Positions 22,695 through 33,680 of a stretch of 40,718 bases of DNA are shown here, one piece after another. The notes below the pieces were generated by a model. The model ran no database searches, was not told the DNA's origin, and was given only the letters and a program-made list of their open reading frames with translations. Location of the stretch: the NCBI GenBank assembly GCA_015478945.1, contig JABUQX010022841.1, forward strand, positions 1-40,718, in the 5' to 3' direction. This stretch comes from Trachelipus rathkii. Taxonomy: Eukaryota > Arthropoda > Malacostraca > Isopoda > Trachelipodidae. Numbering within the stretch: the first letter of the stretch is position 1; each line of letters starts with the position of its first letter. A program made the translations under genes and the position numbers.

Positions 22695-23974
22695 GAGAGG
22701 AAGCCCTTGGATTCTTTTTTTAGTAATTATGCTTTACTGTCACCTCATTTTATTACTAATCTAAACAAATTAAAAACATGTTAAAGTACACTTTTTTTCC
22801 TGATAAATTTTAAAAAGGAAAGCTAATTTTCCTCCCGACACGCGAGACCTCTTCAGGCTAAGGACTGGATTTCTTTCTTGATCTTCATCACTTCAAGTGT
22901 GTTTCAGTTGGTCTGCTATTTTCGTCATGGTGTTGTTGAATATTTTGATATTTCAGATTTTCATATTGTACCGAATCTATCTTAATTTCACCGATGCTTA
23001 TTTGTAGTTGTTACTATTATAAATGCAAAAGGATTTCCATGATTTGCGATGGTTCGTGTGATGGATATTTCTGATCATTCTTTATACTTGTGGATATTGA
23101 TAGAGTGGCCTGTGTTTACGCTATGACTTGTTAAAAGCGTGAAATTTATGCCTGACCTTGTGGCTGCTGATTTTTGTATGATAATTTTCTTCTCTTTGCA
23201 AATTTAATGGTTTCATCTATTATAAATGTTTTCCAGTCACCTACTTGCAGGGGGGTTGATATAAAGACAGCTTTGGGGAGAGATTTTCTTTTTCGTTTTA
23301 GGGTTCTAAGAATGTTTTTTAAGTGATTTATTTGATGGATGAGGTAATGATTTTTTGGTAACTTGTTTTAACGAGACTATAAATGGTAATTTGAGGAAAT
23401 TTTTTTTTTTTTTGCGCTTGTTAATTCTTTTGTGATGAAAAACTCAGCATACGTAAAATGATTTGAAAGTATTGTGATGTATTTAGTTCTCTGGTGCTAG
23501 AAGAAGGGGAGGAGCATATACGAAAGGCCACGGAGAAATAGAGATCAGACAGTAAATTTTTGTGTTTGGGGAATGATTAGAAAGCCAGTGTATATAGTTT
23601 GGTGCGAATGTTGGTTTTTATATATAGTAAATTGCAAGTAATTGCTATTCCATGTGATTATAAGGTATCGAGAATCGGGATAGAGTTGTTGGAAGGCATT
23701 CCTATCGTATACTGAACTGAAGGATGATAGAGTTAATATATGTTTTAGGAACATCATTAGGGTTTCGGTGTTCGTGAGGGAGGGAAGACAAAAATGTCAT
23801 TACATATCTAATCCATAAACTAGTTTGTTTAATAAAGGGTGGGGTAAATATGATAAATCTGTTAGTTCAATATATATGTTACTGAGTATGGGAAGACAGT
23901 GGGGATCCCATACTCAGCCGAAAGTTTGTTTTGTATATTTGCCATTAAAATGAAGAAGTTAATGTTGTAATGAG
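22695..23974 (-). pseudogene. Penelope-like element fragment, left arm
   Basis: Minus-strand copy of the element also present on the plus strand at 24,017-25,300. Read in minus-strand order, it has the RT block WIRYV followed by a frameshift, then an AIYYI/KPTF block equivalent to the TIY.K motif after the RT core. A Pro-Lys-Ala-Val block and a later DET match fit the GIY-YIG-type endonuclease region that Penelope-like elements carry after the RT. The 5' RT half is missing. It carries a hammerhead-like core at 22,856-22,828. It is dead as read. Confidence 0.75.
22828..22856 (-). ncRNA. Hammerhead-ribozyme-like core, left arm
   Basis: On the minus strand: CTGAAGA, then a GGTCTC ... GGGA hairpin, then GAAA. 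These are the conserved boxes of the hammerhead catalytic core (CUGANGA, stem II, GAAA). Penelope-like elements are known to carry hammerhead motifs. Convincing stems I and III were not found, so activity is not claimed. Confidence 0.45.
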
Positions 23975-24016
23975 GATTGCCTTCCCGTTTCATATATTAA
24001 AAAAGCTCATTAATCT

Positions 24017-25300
24017 CTCATTTACGTAATAATACTTCTTCATTTTAATGGCAAATATTGCAAACAAACTTTCGGCTGAGATCGATCCTCAACTGTCTCT
24101 CATACTCAGTAACATATATATGGAACTAAGAATTTTATCATATTACCCCACCCTTTATTAACAATAGTTTATGGATTAGATATGTTAATGACATTTTGTC
24201 ATCCCTCGACAACACCAACCCTAATGGTCCTAAATAATAACTCTATTCATCCTTCAATTCAGTATACGATGAAATGCCTTCAACAACTCTATCCCCTTCT
24301 CGATAGCCGTTAATATTCATGGATCTACAATCAGTGCAATTTACTATATATACGAAAACTAACATTCGCACCAAACTATATATCTAATCATTCCTAATCA
24401 TTCCCCAAACAAAATTAGCTGTTCTGTCATCTCTATTTCTCCGTGCTTTCGTTATGATCTCCCCTTCTTCTAGCACAAAAACAAATACATCCACAATACT
24501 TTCAATCCTTTACTATCCTGAGTTTGTTTCATCAACAAAGCATTTAACAAAAGCAAAAAGAGGTACTGAAGCAACTTCCGAAAAATTAGCAACACTCCTT
24601 TTACAATTCTCATTACAATTAATTCGTTCAAAATATTCAAAAATATTAATCACATTCCATCAAATACATCACCTTAAAAAACATTCTCAGAACCCCAAAA
24701 CGAAAATAAAATCTCCCCCAAAGCTGTGTATATCACATCCCCTGCAATACTTGCAATAAAACATATATATGTGAAACCAGATTTGCAAAGAAGAAAAAAT
24801 TAACATACAGATGACCTGCACAAGGATCAGCATAAATTCAGCTTTAACAAGTCCTAGGCGTAACACAGGCCACTCTACAAATAATCACAATATATAAAGA
24901 TGATCAGAAATATCAATCACACTAACCATCGCAGAACCATCGCAAATTCATGGAATCCTTTTGCATTTATAAATAGTAACAACTACATAAAGTAGGCTTA
25001 AAAGTTAAGAGAGTTTTTTTAACTTTCTGGATTTCGAAAACTTCAAATTTCAACAACTTCATAAGAAAATATGCAGACCAACTGAACGACACTTTGAACT
25101 GAAAAGATCAAGAAAGAAATCCATTCCCTTAGCCTGAAGAGGTCTCGCGTGTCGGGACGAAAATTAGCTTTTCTTTTTAAAATTTATTTTACATTAAAAA
25201 AAGTGTCTTTAAAATTGTTTAAATTGGTTGTACATTGTTACTTGATTAAAATGAAGTGACAGTAAAGAATAACACTAAAAAAGAATCAAAGGGCTTCCTT
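24017..25300 (+). pseudogene. Penelope-like element fragment, right arm
   Basis: Plus-strand copy. It starts within the RT: a motif C equivalent WIRYVNDILSSL (24,172-24,207), where the usual YVDD reads YVND. QFTIYTKTN (about 24,339-24,365) and LSSLFLRAF (about 24,426-24,452) follow, then an open stretch from 24,454 with ILYYPEF. A Pro-Lys-Ala-Val-Tyr block at about 24,718-24,735 and CNKTYM (about 24,754-24,772) recall the GIY-YIG-type endonuclease that marks Penelope-like elements. Frameshifts break these blocks. The RT half upstream of motif C is missing. The inner end faces the left arm. Confidence 0.78.
25134..25162 (+). ncRNA. Hammerhead-ribozyme-like core, right arm
   Basis: CTGAAGA (25,134-25,140), an extra G, GTCTC (25,142-25,146) pairing with GGGAC (25,154-25,158) over a 7-base loop, then GAAA (25,159-25,162). 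This matches the CUGANGA, stem II and GAAA core. Stem I and stem III partners are not evident; an AAATT/AATTT pair downstream is only suggestive. Identical core boxes in the other arm support a real element-encoded motif. Confidence 0.5.
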
Positions 25301-25317
25301 CTATAGTATCTATATGA

Positions 25318-25369
<52 letters not shown>

Positions 25370-25471
25370 TATATATAATATATATTATATAATATTAGTA
25401 TTATATATAATATATTATCATATATATATATTATATATATAATATATATATATATAATATTATATATATAT

Positions 25472-25502
<31 letters not shown>

Positions 25503-25515
25503 TATATATTAATTA
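25318..25515. repeat. (TA)n tract outside the right Penelope-like arm
   Basis: Interrupted TA repeat immediately outside the palindrome. With 22,515-22,662 it makes a roughly symmetric frame around the inverted pair. Confidence 0.85.
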
Positions 25516-25886
25516 ATTAATAAATAATTTTGAAAAGAGATTCGAAAAAATGTTTCATTTTTTTGAACATTTTTCCTATAAATCAGGAAAGTACATATAT
25601 TTTAACAAATTATACTTTTATTCCTTTTCCGAATTGTGTGATTATCAAATTTTCGAGATATTTTTATGTTAAAAACTCGAAAAATTATAATTTGGCCTCA
25701 TTATTTTGAAATATACAGTAAATACGAAAAAAAAAAATTGATTATATTTAGTATGTTTATATATCAGTTTGCATCATTTATAAAAAGAGTAATGGACTTA
25801 AAAATATTTTTTTATTTTGTTTGATTTAACCTCTATTATTTAGTGTAAATTTACAGTTAGAAAACCCCGGTATTTCCTGATTTTTG
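25516..25886. other. AT-rich segment of the composite insertion
   Basis: No coding block recognised. It does not mirror 22,280-22,515, so the inverted repeat stops at the TA tracts and this part belongs to the outer element. Confidence 0.5.
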
Positions 25887-25920
25887 GCCGGGCCGGGGCG
25901 GGGCCCCCGGTGGTCTAATC

Positions 25921-26916
25921 GTAATGAAAGTCGAAATATTGAAGCGAGGAATGTCAATTGTTTTTTATAAACAATCCTTCACGCACACGTATTAACGTTC
26001 TCACTGGCTTCTACCATCGGCTATAGAGAGGAATTTGCTTATGCGAAATCTGATTTTTTTTCTTAAAAACTCTACCATTTTCTGACACGAGGAAAGTTCC
26101 CATGAAGTCAGCACCTTGACTGAAGGAGCGCGCGTTGTCGCTATAGACACAGTCAGGCACTCCAAAACGATTAACAAATCGTTGAAATGATTGAATAAAT
26201 GATTTAGATGACATGTCATCTATAAGGTCTAAACAGACCGCACGAATATTTAGACAGGTGTAAATGAGTATGAAAATTTTTTGGGCTGAGCCAGAGCCCT
26301 TGACTTTGACCCACCAATGTTTGGTGTAGTCAACACCTACATGCTTAAAAGGCCTGAATAATTTCACCTGGTCTTTTGAATAATTGGTGAAGCGCGGGTA
26401 CCGAAAAGCAAAATTATTGAACTTTTTGCAGACTATGCATTCTTGCAAAACATTTTTGATGGAGGTACGCGCTGATGTCACCCAGAAGCCTTGGAGCCGA
26501 ATATTTGTAAGAGTGGCTTGTATGCCTAGATGCTTATACTTATGGTGAGCATCTCTTATGATTAACTTGGAGAGGTGGTGACTTTTTGACAGCAAGATGG
26601 GATTAATTACGTCATAATTGTAATAATTGCATCTTGACAAACGACCCTTGCTCCTGATGAGATGATTTTCATCCAAGAACAAGTTCAGATTATTTACCAA
26701 GTCCGGAACTTGGCCTGTGAAAGAAGGATTATTATTAATATCTTCTAAAAATTGAAGTTCTTTCGAGAACGATTCTTTCTGCATTGTCTGCAGACAATAC
26801 AGACGAGCTTTCAAATCATGATTATTTGTCACTCCTCTTGACAAGGCTTCAAACTGGAATAATAAAGCTACTACTCGATATAGCTTGTGCAAATTTGAAT
26901 ATTTGGACAAATCCAC
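25921..26916 (-). pseudogene. BEL/Pao integrase core
   Basis: Best-preserved BEL part: 301 codons open from 26,916 to 26,011, then frameshifted remnants to 25,921. The zinc-binding region (His125, His129, Cys160, Cys163) sits in AHHKYKHLGIQ ... ECIVCKKF. The catalytic core follows, with GVDYT (Asp196) and YSDNARSF (Asp260). The third acidic residue should lie in the frameshifted part near 26,020; a RTLIRV-like reading there fits the segment after it. Integrase inserts the element's DNA into the genome. The reading is then cut by the nested composite at about 25,912. Confidence 0.85.
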
Positions 26917-27735
26917 TACAGGAGGTTCATTGCCACCTTGAGCAACAGCAAAAACTGGAGATGCTGTTTCCAGTTCAGCTGATGGCCAATAAATACTATT
27001 GAAAGAGAGTCATTTTGGCCCTTTCACCCAAAAGGTCATGTTCTTTTGGAACTCTTTGAATGAAATACCTCTGGTCAGAAGGTCCGCTGGATTATCTTCT
27101 GTTCTGACGTAGAGAAATTTATCACTTAACGAATATTTCTCTAGAAGCGAAGAGCTCATGGTGCGAATATCTTGCACACAGTTCTTCACGAATATTTGCT
27201 TGACTTTCGAGATCCTATTGTGGATCCATGAAGAGTTAATCTGGGTTCGGAGAATATGTTATCAGTTTCCCTTGATACTTAACCCCCGAACAGTCCTAAC
27301 TCAACATTTGTGGTAGCACTTTAATGCTAAATAACACAAAAATAACTCCAAACAAGGGAAGCGTCTCCTTTGCAGGAGCGATTTCCTTTGACCAAAGAAG
27401 ATTTGGACCCTCAGTCGCAGACGATACATACACTACGAAGCAAAGCAACCGGTGCTTGTCATCGCAGAATCTGATGAGATACTTAAATTCAGAGTTCACT
27501 TGACCAAAGAAGATGCTTCTAAAAGAGCCTGTTCAGAGACTGTTAAGGCCTTGCCTCAACTTCTCCATGAATTTTTGAATTTCGGAGCGATTATATCGCC
27601 CACCCATGTCCTTCCCAATTTTCTTCATATGAACGACGGCCTCGACTGTGACGGGAGGAAAAGGCATAGGGGATCGAATACTTTTGAAATCTCCGACAGG
27701 AGCTGTCTCTTAATGAAATACTTAATACTTAATAC
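26917..27735 (-). pseudogene. BEL/Pao RNase H/connector region
   Basis: Frameshifted minus-strand remnants. An open stretch at 27,499-27,296 holds a VNSEFKYLIRFCDDKHRLL start and WSKEIAPAKETLP, which resembles the CDAS and KSRVAP blocks of the BEL RNase H region. The 95-codon plus-strand frame at 27,452-27,739 is its shadow. Stops in all frames make it inactive. Confidence 0.65.
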
Positions 27736-28380
27736 TTAATGAAAAGTCACTAACAATACAATCAGACTATCTTGAACGGTATTATATAAATACCCTAAAA
27801 CTCTTTCTTCATCACTATGATGAGTAGCAAGTTTACCCTCCTCCTTGAGTATTTCTTTGAGCTCTGGACAATTTGAGTTCCAGGAGCACAAGTTGAAGCC
27901 CCCCTCACTCATACGTGAGGTGGCCTTTCGAAAAATATCTTGAATATCGCCATCAGCCTCCCAGAAAAAACAGAAGCAATTTCTGTCCTCTTCTAACTTT
28001 AATTTTATCTGGAGGAAGGCTTTCGAAATATCCGTCAGTACGATGAATTTGTTTGTTCTGAAGGACAGTAATAATTTAAATAGGGAAGCGATTAAATATA
28101 CCCCAGGATACGATGCCTGATTAAGTGAAGGACTACAACCTATTTTCAGGCTGCAGTTAAAGACGGGACGAATTTTTGTCGTCACTTGAAGGGCCGGTTT
28201 TATTATAATTCTGTAGGGTATCCAGATGAATTTATGATAATCTTTCGGATGAACCTCCACAGTCTCCACGATACCTTCTCTCAGGTATTCCTTGAATATT
28301 TCCCCATACTTGTTAAGCAAGCCTTGAGCAGTTAATTTCTTTTTGACTCGTTGCATCGTTGCAAGAGCAACGTGATGATT
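27736..28380 (-). pseudogene. BEL/Pao reverse transcriptase with catalytic box deleted
   Basis: Minus-strand frame of 206 codons. TKIRPVFNCS is the start of the RT core, and FIVLTDISKAFLQIKL is motif A with its aspartate. After DRNCFCFFWEADGD the frame jumps straight to DIQDIFRKATSRMSEGGF, which normally follows the YVDD motif C. By comparison with the family, roughly 60 residues including motif B and the catalytic Asp-Asp box are missing without a frameshift. Such an RT cannot polymerise. Confidence 0.8.
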
Positions 28381-29057
28381 TGATGGAACCTCTCAAGATA
28401 CTTGAAACCACGGAAGTTCCACGTGGTACCTTCCGTCTCGGAACTCTATCCCTTCGTGGAATCTCTTGATGAATATTTCGTCAATGGAACCCTGGTCCCG
28501 CTCCTCATTGATACCCAAAGACTGTAAATTTAATAGAGGCTCTCCCGGCCTGTCCAAATCTAGACTCAGTGTGGGTATGTAAAGCGGGTCGAAGTGAAGG
28601 TACGTTTTTGTTCCACTCAAGATTGGTTAATGTTTCCCGGACGTTCCTGACATGATCTTTGCATATTTGACGTATGGGGAGCCTCAGGATTCTGTCATTG
28701 ATTTTTTGACAGCTTTTCCGGACGAGAATCTTCCCAAAGATTTGTTCCATTTGGTGGGTAGGTGACAAAAAAGATGTTACAGGTCCGAAAGGCACGTACC
28801 CATGACAAGTTTCTAGGGCACTGCCCCGAATGCATTTTACCGTTTTAAAATGCTTTAATAAATGGAAGATGCATCGATGCCACAGCAGCCATGAATATTT
28901 TGAAACCTGTCAACATGATTAATTTTGGATAGTGACTATTGCCATTTTGATCGCATTTTGTGTAATATTTTTCATAGCCTCAGTCCATTTTTACATAAAG
29001 CCGATATCCAATTCAGAATCGATGTTTTACAGTGTAAGCTAGAATATTTTCTCAGCA
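28381..29057 (-). pseudogene. BEL/Pao protease-RT linker
   Basis: Two overlapping open stretches (28,795-28,505 and 28,620-28,393) plus a frameshifted 5' part. The composition is protein-like and in line with the polyprotein, but there is no diagnostic motif. They lie in different frames, as expected from indels. Confidence 0.55.
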
Positions 29058-29288
29058 CTAAATGCCCACCTCTAAATTAAGAACGCAAGATCTCAATTTC
29101 TCTCCCAAAAATGTTTTTATGGAGCTCTGATGACTAGGAAGACTATTTTCATTGACTCCTAATTTTTTAAGGATGCTCTTATGAAAAAACGTGGACTGAC
29201 TACCCAAATCGAGAAGCACACGTACAGGGACTATTTTATTGTCCCTCTTGATGTTAAGGGAGAGAGTGGGCAGAATATTTTGACCCAC
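29058..29288 (-). pseudogene. BEL/Pao aspartic protease
   Basis: A 76-codon open stretch with VPVRVLLDLGSQSTFF. The Asp-x-Gly-Ser of LLDLGSQ corresponds to the catalytic Asp-Ser-Gly-type loop of retropepsins, as BEL proteases have it. The enzyme would cut the polyprotein as a dimer. It is separated from gag and RT by frameshifts. Confidence 0.72.
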
Positions 29289-29550
29289 GGATAAAGCTGA
29301 ACTTGTATTTATACAGATATGATTTGAAGAGCCACTGGCTTAACCATTTTCCTCAACCGCGACTGATGTTGCCGGACGACTATCTTCTGAAAAAGCCACA
29401 TGGACACGTTTCTACTGATTTGAAAGCATCAGTAGCCGTTTATGGTGGGTTTTTGACCACATTTGCGCATGGGTGACCTAAGTCCATACCGTCTTGGCAG
29501 ACATTTATCTTTGCAAAATGTTGCTGCTTGAAGCTAACTTAAACACTTCA

Positions 29551-30914
29551 CTATAGATCTCTACTGCTTTCAGGAGAAGAATATACTTCACAAGAAATCA
29601 TGCGATGATTTCTGTTGCAAAATTTGCATTTTGAAACAAATGATTTAGAAGGTATTTTAAATCTCCCACTCCTTTGACTGCGTTCTGTTTCGTCTTCTGA
29701 CGATGAAGATTTCAAACTATACTCTTTAGAGGAAGCATTAAAAGCTGACGATTTAGCTGATTTATGCTCAAAAGGAGCACGATTACGCTCAAATCCCTTT
29801 TTAGGGGCCGATTTATTTTTTCCCCTCCCCTTCTCCATAGACTTGATTATTTTACCGTAATGCTCCAAGACTACATTAACGGAAGGATATTCATCCTTTG
29901 TGATTAATTTGAGCTCACGAAGAAAGCCAGTTGGAAGTTTGTCCACGATTATATGACTCATGACCTTACAGCCGACCGAAGGATCTTCAAAGAAATCGAG
30001 TCCAAACTCCTTGAGCTCATGAATATATGCTCTCACTTCCGACAAAAATATACGAATATGTTCAGGATTATTTTCTAAAATAGGCGCAGAATCGATCTTA
30101 TGAAACAGAGAATCAATAATATATGATTCGTCTAAGTAAAGGCTCTTTAATATTTCGAAAGCGACTTCCAAATTGGAGTCGACATTAGTTAAATGCTCAA
30201 TATCTTTGAGCGCATGACTTTAAATACTGCAATTTTGCAGCGCTAGAAATGTCTTTTCTGGCCATAAACATTTTGAAGGAGAGAAGGAACGAGCGGAATG
30301 ATATGCGGTCCCTAACCTGAATCTTGACAGACTTTATGCAGGAATTTTTACTTCGCTGTTTAGATCATGAGATATTTTGAATTATATTCTGCATCTCTTG
30401 ACGTGATATCCGTGCTTCAAGAGAGACTCTGAGCTCAGGAGGGCGCAAGACGGAGAGGAGATGGAGAATTAAAACGCGGTGGTCATACGGCCAGATTCAT
30501 TTTTCAATTCTGGTATATAACTGTACGCTTCAATTATTTCTTCGTCCAAAATTGACGAGTCATACTGAAGAATGGATGATTTTGTGAAGACTTCTTCGAT
30601 CAGAGCATCAAAGTTTTTAACTTCCTCCAATTTTAATTTTAATTTCTTTCAATTTTAAGAGAGACGATATGACTATCTTCATGGCTTTCTGTGGCAGAAA
30701 GATAGAGAAGATATTTGAAAAGGAGCGGTGATTTTTCCTTTAATCACAGCCTCAGTCTCTAAATAGGGACAGTTTTGGTTTAACCTCGCTTTTCGTGAGT
30801 CGACTAACCTTCTGGAGAGTAGGTGTTATTCTCCGTCCCTCCAAATTCTCTGAGACTGTTCTCCAATCCGGGCAACGATTTTTGTGGAGTTATTCGTTTT
30901 TCATAAAGAGACAT
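29551..30914 (-). pseudogene. BEL/Pao gag-like region with zinc knuckle
   Basis: A start may be the minus-strand ATG at 30,914 (reading MSLYEKRITPQK), after which frameshifts occur. A clean 206-codon stretch covers 30,171-29,551. It holds a helical FEILKSLYLD...DSLFHKID segment of the DUF1759 type found in BEL gag proteins, a Lys/Ser-rich linker, and a CCHC knuckle CKFCNRNHRMISC (about 29,628-29,590). Gag packages the element RNA into particles. Confidence 0.75.
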
Positions 30915-31575
30915 TTTTAATTGATATGATTTTGAAATCGGGTAAAATATACGCAAGAAAAATTGCTACTTAATATATGAGCAAAACGCACGATTTAAAT
31001 TTAATAATATAAGCCACCAGCCTTATGATTAATACCGAAAGTTAAAAAAAAGAAAATAATGCCAAAGTTAACCAAATAATTTTACAACAAGATACCAAAG
31101 CAATAAGGGTGGTGGATATTATAATTACCTAGAATGATAATTATAGAAAAGGAGGAGAAGTCTCGATTTATTGAAAACAGTTTAGATATTATATAAATAT
31201 ATATCTAGACCAGTTAACTACAAAAAAAATACTCAAAAAATATAATCTTTGAGTATCGACTATTTTCTCACAAATACGGCAGCAGAATATTATTATTGGT
31301 GAATATTGAACTATATTTAGGGGGATTTCAAATGTACAACACTGAATGGTTGGGGATCCTCTATACTGATTTAGGTGGTTGACGAGGCGAATCATTTAAA
31401 TGTATTTCAAGATCGTGGGCGAACTAATAAAGAACTACAACACTATGTCCGGTATCGTCAACCAATTTCTTAACAGTACTTGACTTGTTTCCACTAGTCT
31501 TCTCTCTAGTATTATAATCCACCTTTTCTGCTTCTGCTGATTGGTAATTTGTACGCACAACCTAATATCTTTTAA
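30915..31575 (-). other. BEL/Pao 5' leader, inner part
   Basis: Sequence between the likely gag start and the nested LINE. No motif is recognised, and the 68-codon minus-strand frame at 31,395-31,189 has no family resemblance. Confidence 0.45.
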
Positions 31576-31579
31576 CTTT

Positions 31580-33680
31580 AATACTTGCTCCCAACAGGCT
31601 CATCCTGCCCTATGCGTTTTTTCTTGCACTTTTTGGTATGGGGTGATTGGGGGGCTGGCGTCACTTTAAACGTCTGAACTATTAAGGAATGACTGCTTGA
31701 CTGTCTGATACGCTTCGCTTCTGCCATCTTTAAGGTGGGATGTAATCGTTGATCTGTGGTATGAGGAGGTTCTATTCCTTCTTGACTAAATTCTTTCTCT
31801 CCTCAGATATCTGGTTCGATTCGTGCTTGTTCTCTGGCCATCAGGCTAGATGACAGCTGGCTTATCGGGATGGAAGATAATTCCTGTTCTATTCACTTCG
31901 CTAATTTCATTATTTTCAGCTAAATCGTTGCAGGGATAATCGTTCGATCAGCAAGCGGCTTTCATCAAACGGAAGGTGCGGCTAACCTCCTTGGTTCTCC
32001 TAACTGGAAGCGATGGCATTGCCTCTCCGTTCATCTTATTCTCAGGTGTCTATGTCTTGCTGTGATTACATTTGATCAGGTGCATGGGCTCCTGAGATTA
32101 ATGAAAGTTAGGAAGGATGTGGCCTCCGGATGGCATTACTTTCCGAGTTTGAGGGGAGTGGTGCTGCTGAGTGGCCCTCCTCGTTCAACTATGATTCTCT
32201 ATGTCTCAATACTAACATTTCCCTCGTGCTGGAAGCAAGCACATGTCCATACTAATTCCGAAATAAGGAAGCCACTCTGATCGCTTTCTAGCGTATCGCC
32301 CTACTTCTGCTTCTCAGCCTGGTATTGGTTGAGAGCTTTGAAGACCTTCTTAGCTCTCCACTTTATTAGACGCATCCTGGAATTATTCTCGTCTTTCGAT
32401 CGGCCAGTACGGTCTGCTTGTCGGCTTTTCTAGGTCTACTGTGATAGTACTTGCTATTTAACAGGATTTATGGTTTCCGCCTTAGGAATACCGGGAGATG
32501 CGTGTGGGCGCTGAACATAGTCCACAAGCAATTTGATCTGAGTATGGCGACGCTCACTGGCTCTCGAAGCTCCGTCTTCGGGTTTCCTTTCTTCTCTCTT
32601 GCTACTTATTTCTAGCTTTCTTTCAAGTCGCTTCATAGTATCTGGCTGGTGGTTGATGGGCGGACGTTATTCTTGCTTTCTGTCATTATAGTGGTGTTCC
32701 TGCAGGGTTCTGTCTATCTCTTCTATTTGTTCTTACTTCATAATGTTTTCTCAGTACTTGTCACTTTAACTTCTATCCACCATATGCTGATGATCGACCC
32801 TTCATTGTTCAGACTCTATATATTTTATTTTTACTTCTATGAATGCTCTTCGTATTAATCTTTCCGGATTTCTTATTCCAGCTGACTGCTGGTAGAATTT
32901 TCCGACTGGGGTTCGTCTCAATTGTGAAATTTCAGTTCTTTATAATAACTCAACTTCTAAAATCTCCCTCTCAAACACCTTCTAACTTCCTATCTCTTTC
33001 GACGGTTTTCTCGTCGTCTCTCTTGTTGACAATATAACCATCCTTGGTTAAGATAAACAAAAAAGTCTTGGAAACCTCACATCAATCAGACGGTTGCTAA
33101 GGGGCGGCCTCAAAGCAACTGGGAGTTCTGTTTAGACAGATTTTTTTTTTCCTTTCTCAGTTATCTCAGTTGTGTATCTGGGGGGCGTCTGGTTTTACCC
33201 GGCTTTTGGGTACAGGGTCGAGTCAAAGCCAAAAGACTTATAGAACTGTGTCTGGATAACTTTCTCAGTTCACTTGACCTACTATCATTTGCGGCGCGAT
33301 GTTGGTAATCTTAATCTCTTTTCGTATTTAGGTACTGCAGCAGGCACGGTTGTCAAGGGAACTTACATCGTCGGTACCTCACCTTGTCGACGTTCTGCAG
33401 CAAAAGTTGGTGCTGTGTCCTGGGCGGCGAGTTTCTGTAGATTTGGTGAACTCATGCTATGTTCGCTGCTGTGTGCTGCTCTTTTTCTTGTACTCTGGTC
33501 TCGGTTCTCGGAATTCTCTCGACCTCTTCGGTGTGTTTCTGCGTAATTTAATCTCTCCGTCATTTAAAGCTTGCGTCTGTGCTCCTCTGCGTAATTTGCT
33601 AGCTGATGAAATTTTAGCGTGCAAGACACCCCTCCCTGAATAGGGCTCTGCGTGGTGGTGGTGACAACTAAAAAAAAAAT
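31580..33680 (+). pseudogene. LINE nested in BEL leader (CR1/jockey-like RT)
   Basis: Plus-strand LINE remnant. In order: FIKRKVRLTSL-type linker (about 31,965-32,000), FPSCWKQAHVH (about 32,219-32,251, RT motif upstream of the core), KTFLALHFI (about 32,345-32,370), ISSFLSSRFI (about 32,610-32,640), YADD (32,783-32,794, polymerase active site), SKQLGVLFRQ (about 33,115-33,140), and a final stretch to the stop at 33,641. The pattern fits a jockey-superfamily or CR1-like RT. It is 5'-truncated, opposite to BEL in strand, and ends in an A-rich tail (about 33,670-33,685), so it inserted into the BEL element later. Confidence 0.75.

Larger units (their letters stand above)
22695..25300. repeat. 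1.28-kb-arm inverted repeat with 42-bp spacer
   Basis: The left arm (22,695-23,974) and right arm (24,017-25,300) are reverse complements along nearly their whole length. Shared landmarks are GGAAGCCC at the outer ends, CGCGAGACCTCTTCAGG, and GCCATTAAAATGAAGAAG near the centre. The spacer is 23,975-24,016. The arms differ by many single-base changes and indels. Both arms end at the same outer point, beside TA tracts, and are truncated at the same RT position at the centre. Confidence 0.88.
22176..25912. mobile_element. Composite insertion inside BEL integrase, GC-rich ends
   Basis: The BEL reading is interrupted here. The left edge has CCGGGG-type blocks (22,176-22,235 and 22,248-22,275) and the right edge a similar block (25,887-25,910), very unlike the AT-rich surroundings. 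CTCTAATT (22,238-22,245) and GTCTAATC (25,913-25,920) agree at 6 of 8 positions and could be target duplications of a hAT-like element starting at the second block. That would leave the first block unexplained. Inside are TA tracts and the Penelope-like inverted pair. The edges are inferred. Confidence 0.5.

Noticed and set aside
22695..25300. Foldback DNA transposon or CRISPR-like palindrome
   Set aside because: The arms encode Penelope-like RT and endonuclease blocks, so this is an inverted retroelement pair; there are no spaced short repeats.
27452..27739. 95-codon plus-strand frame
   Set aside because: It overlaps the minus-strand BEL RNase H region, whose blocks explain the sequence.
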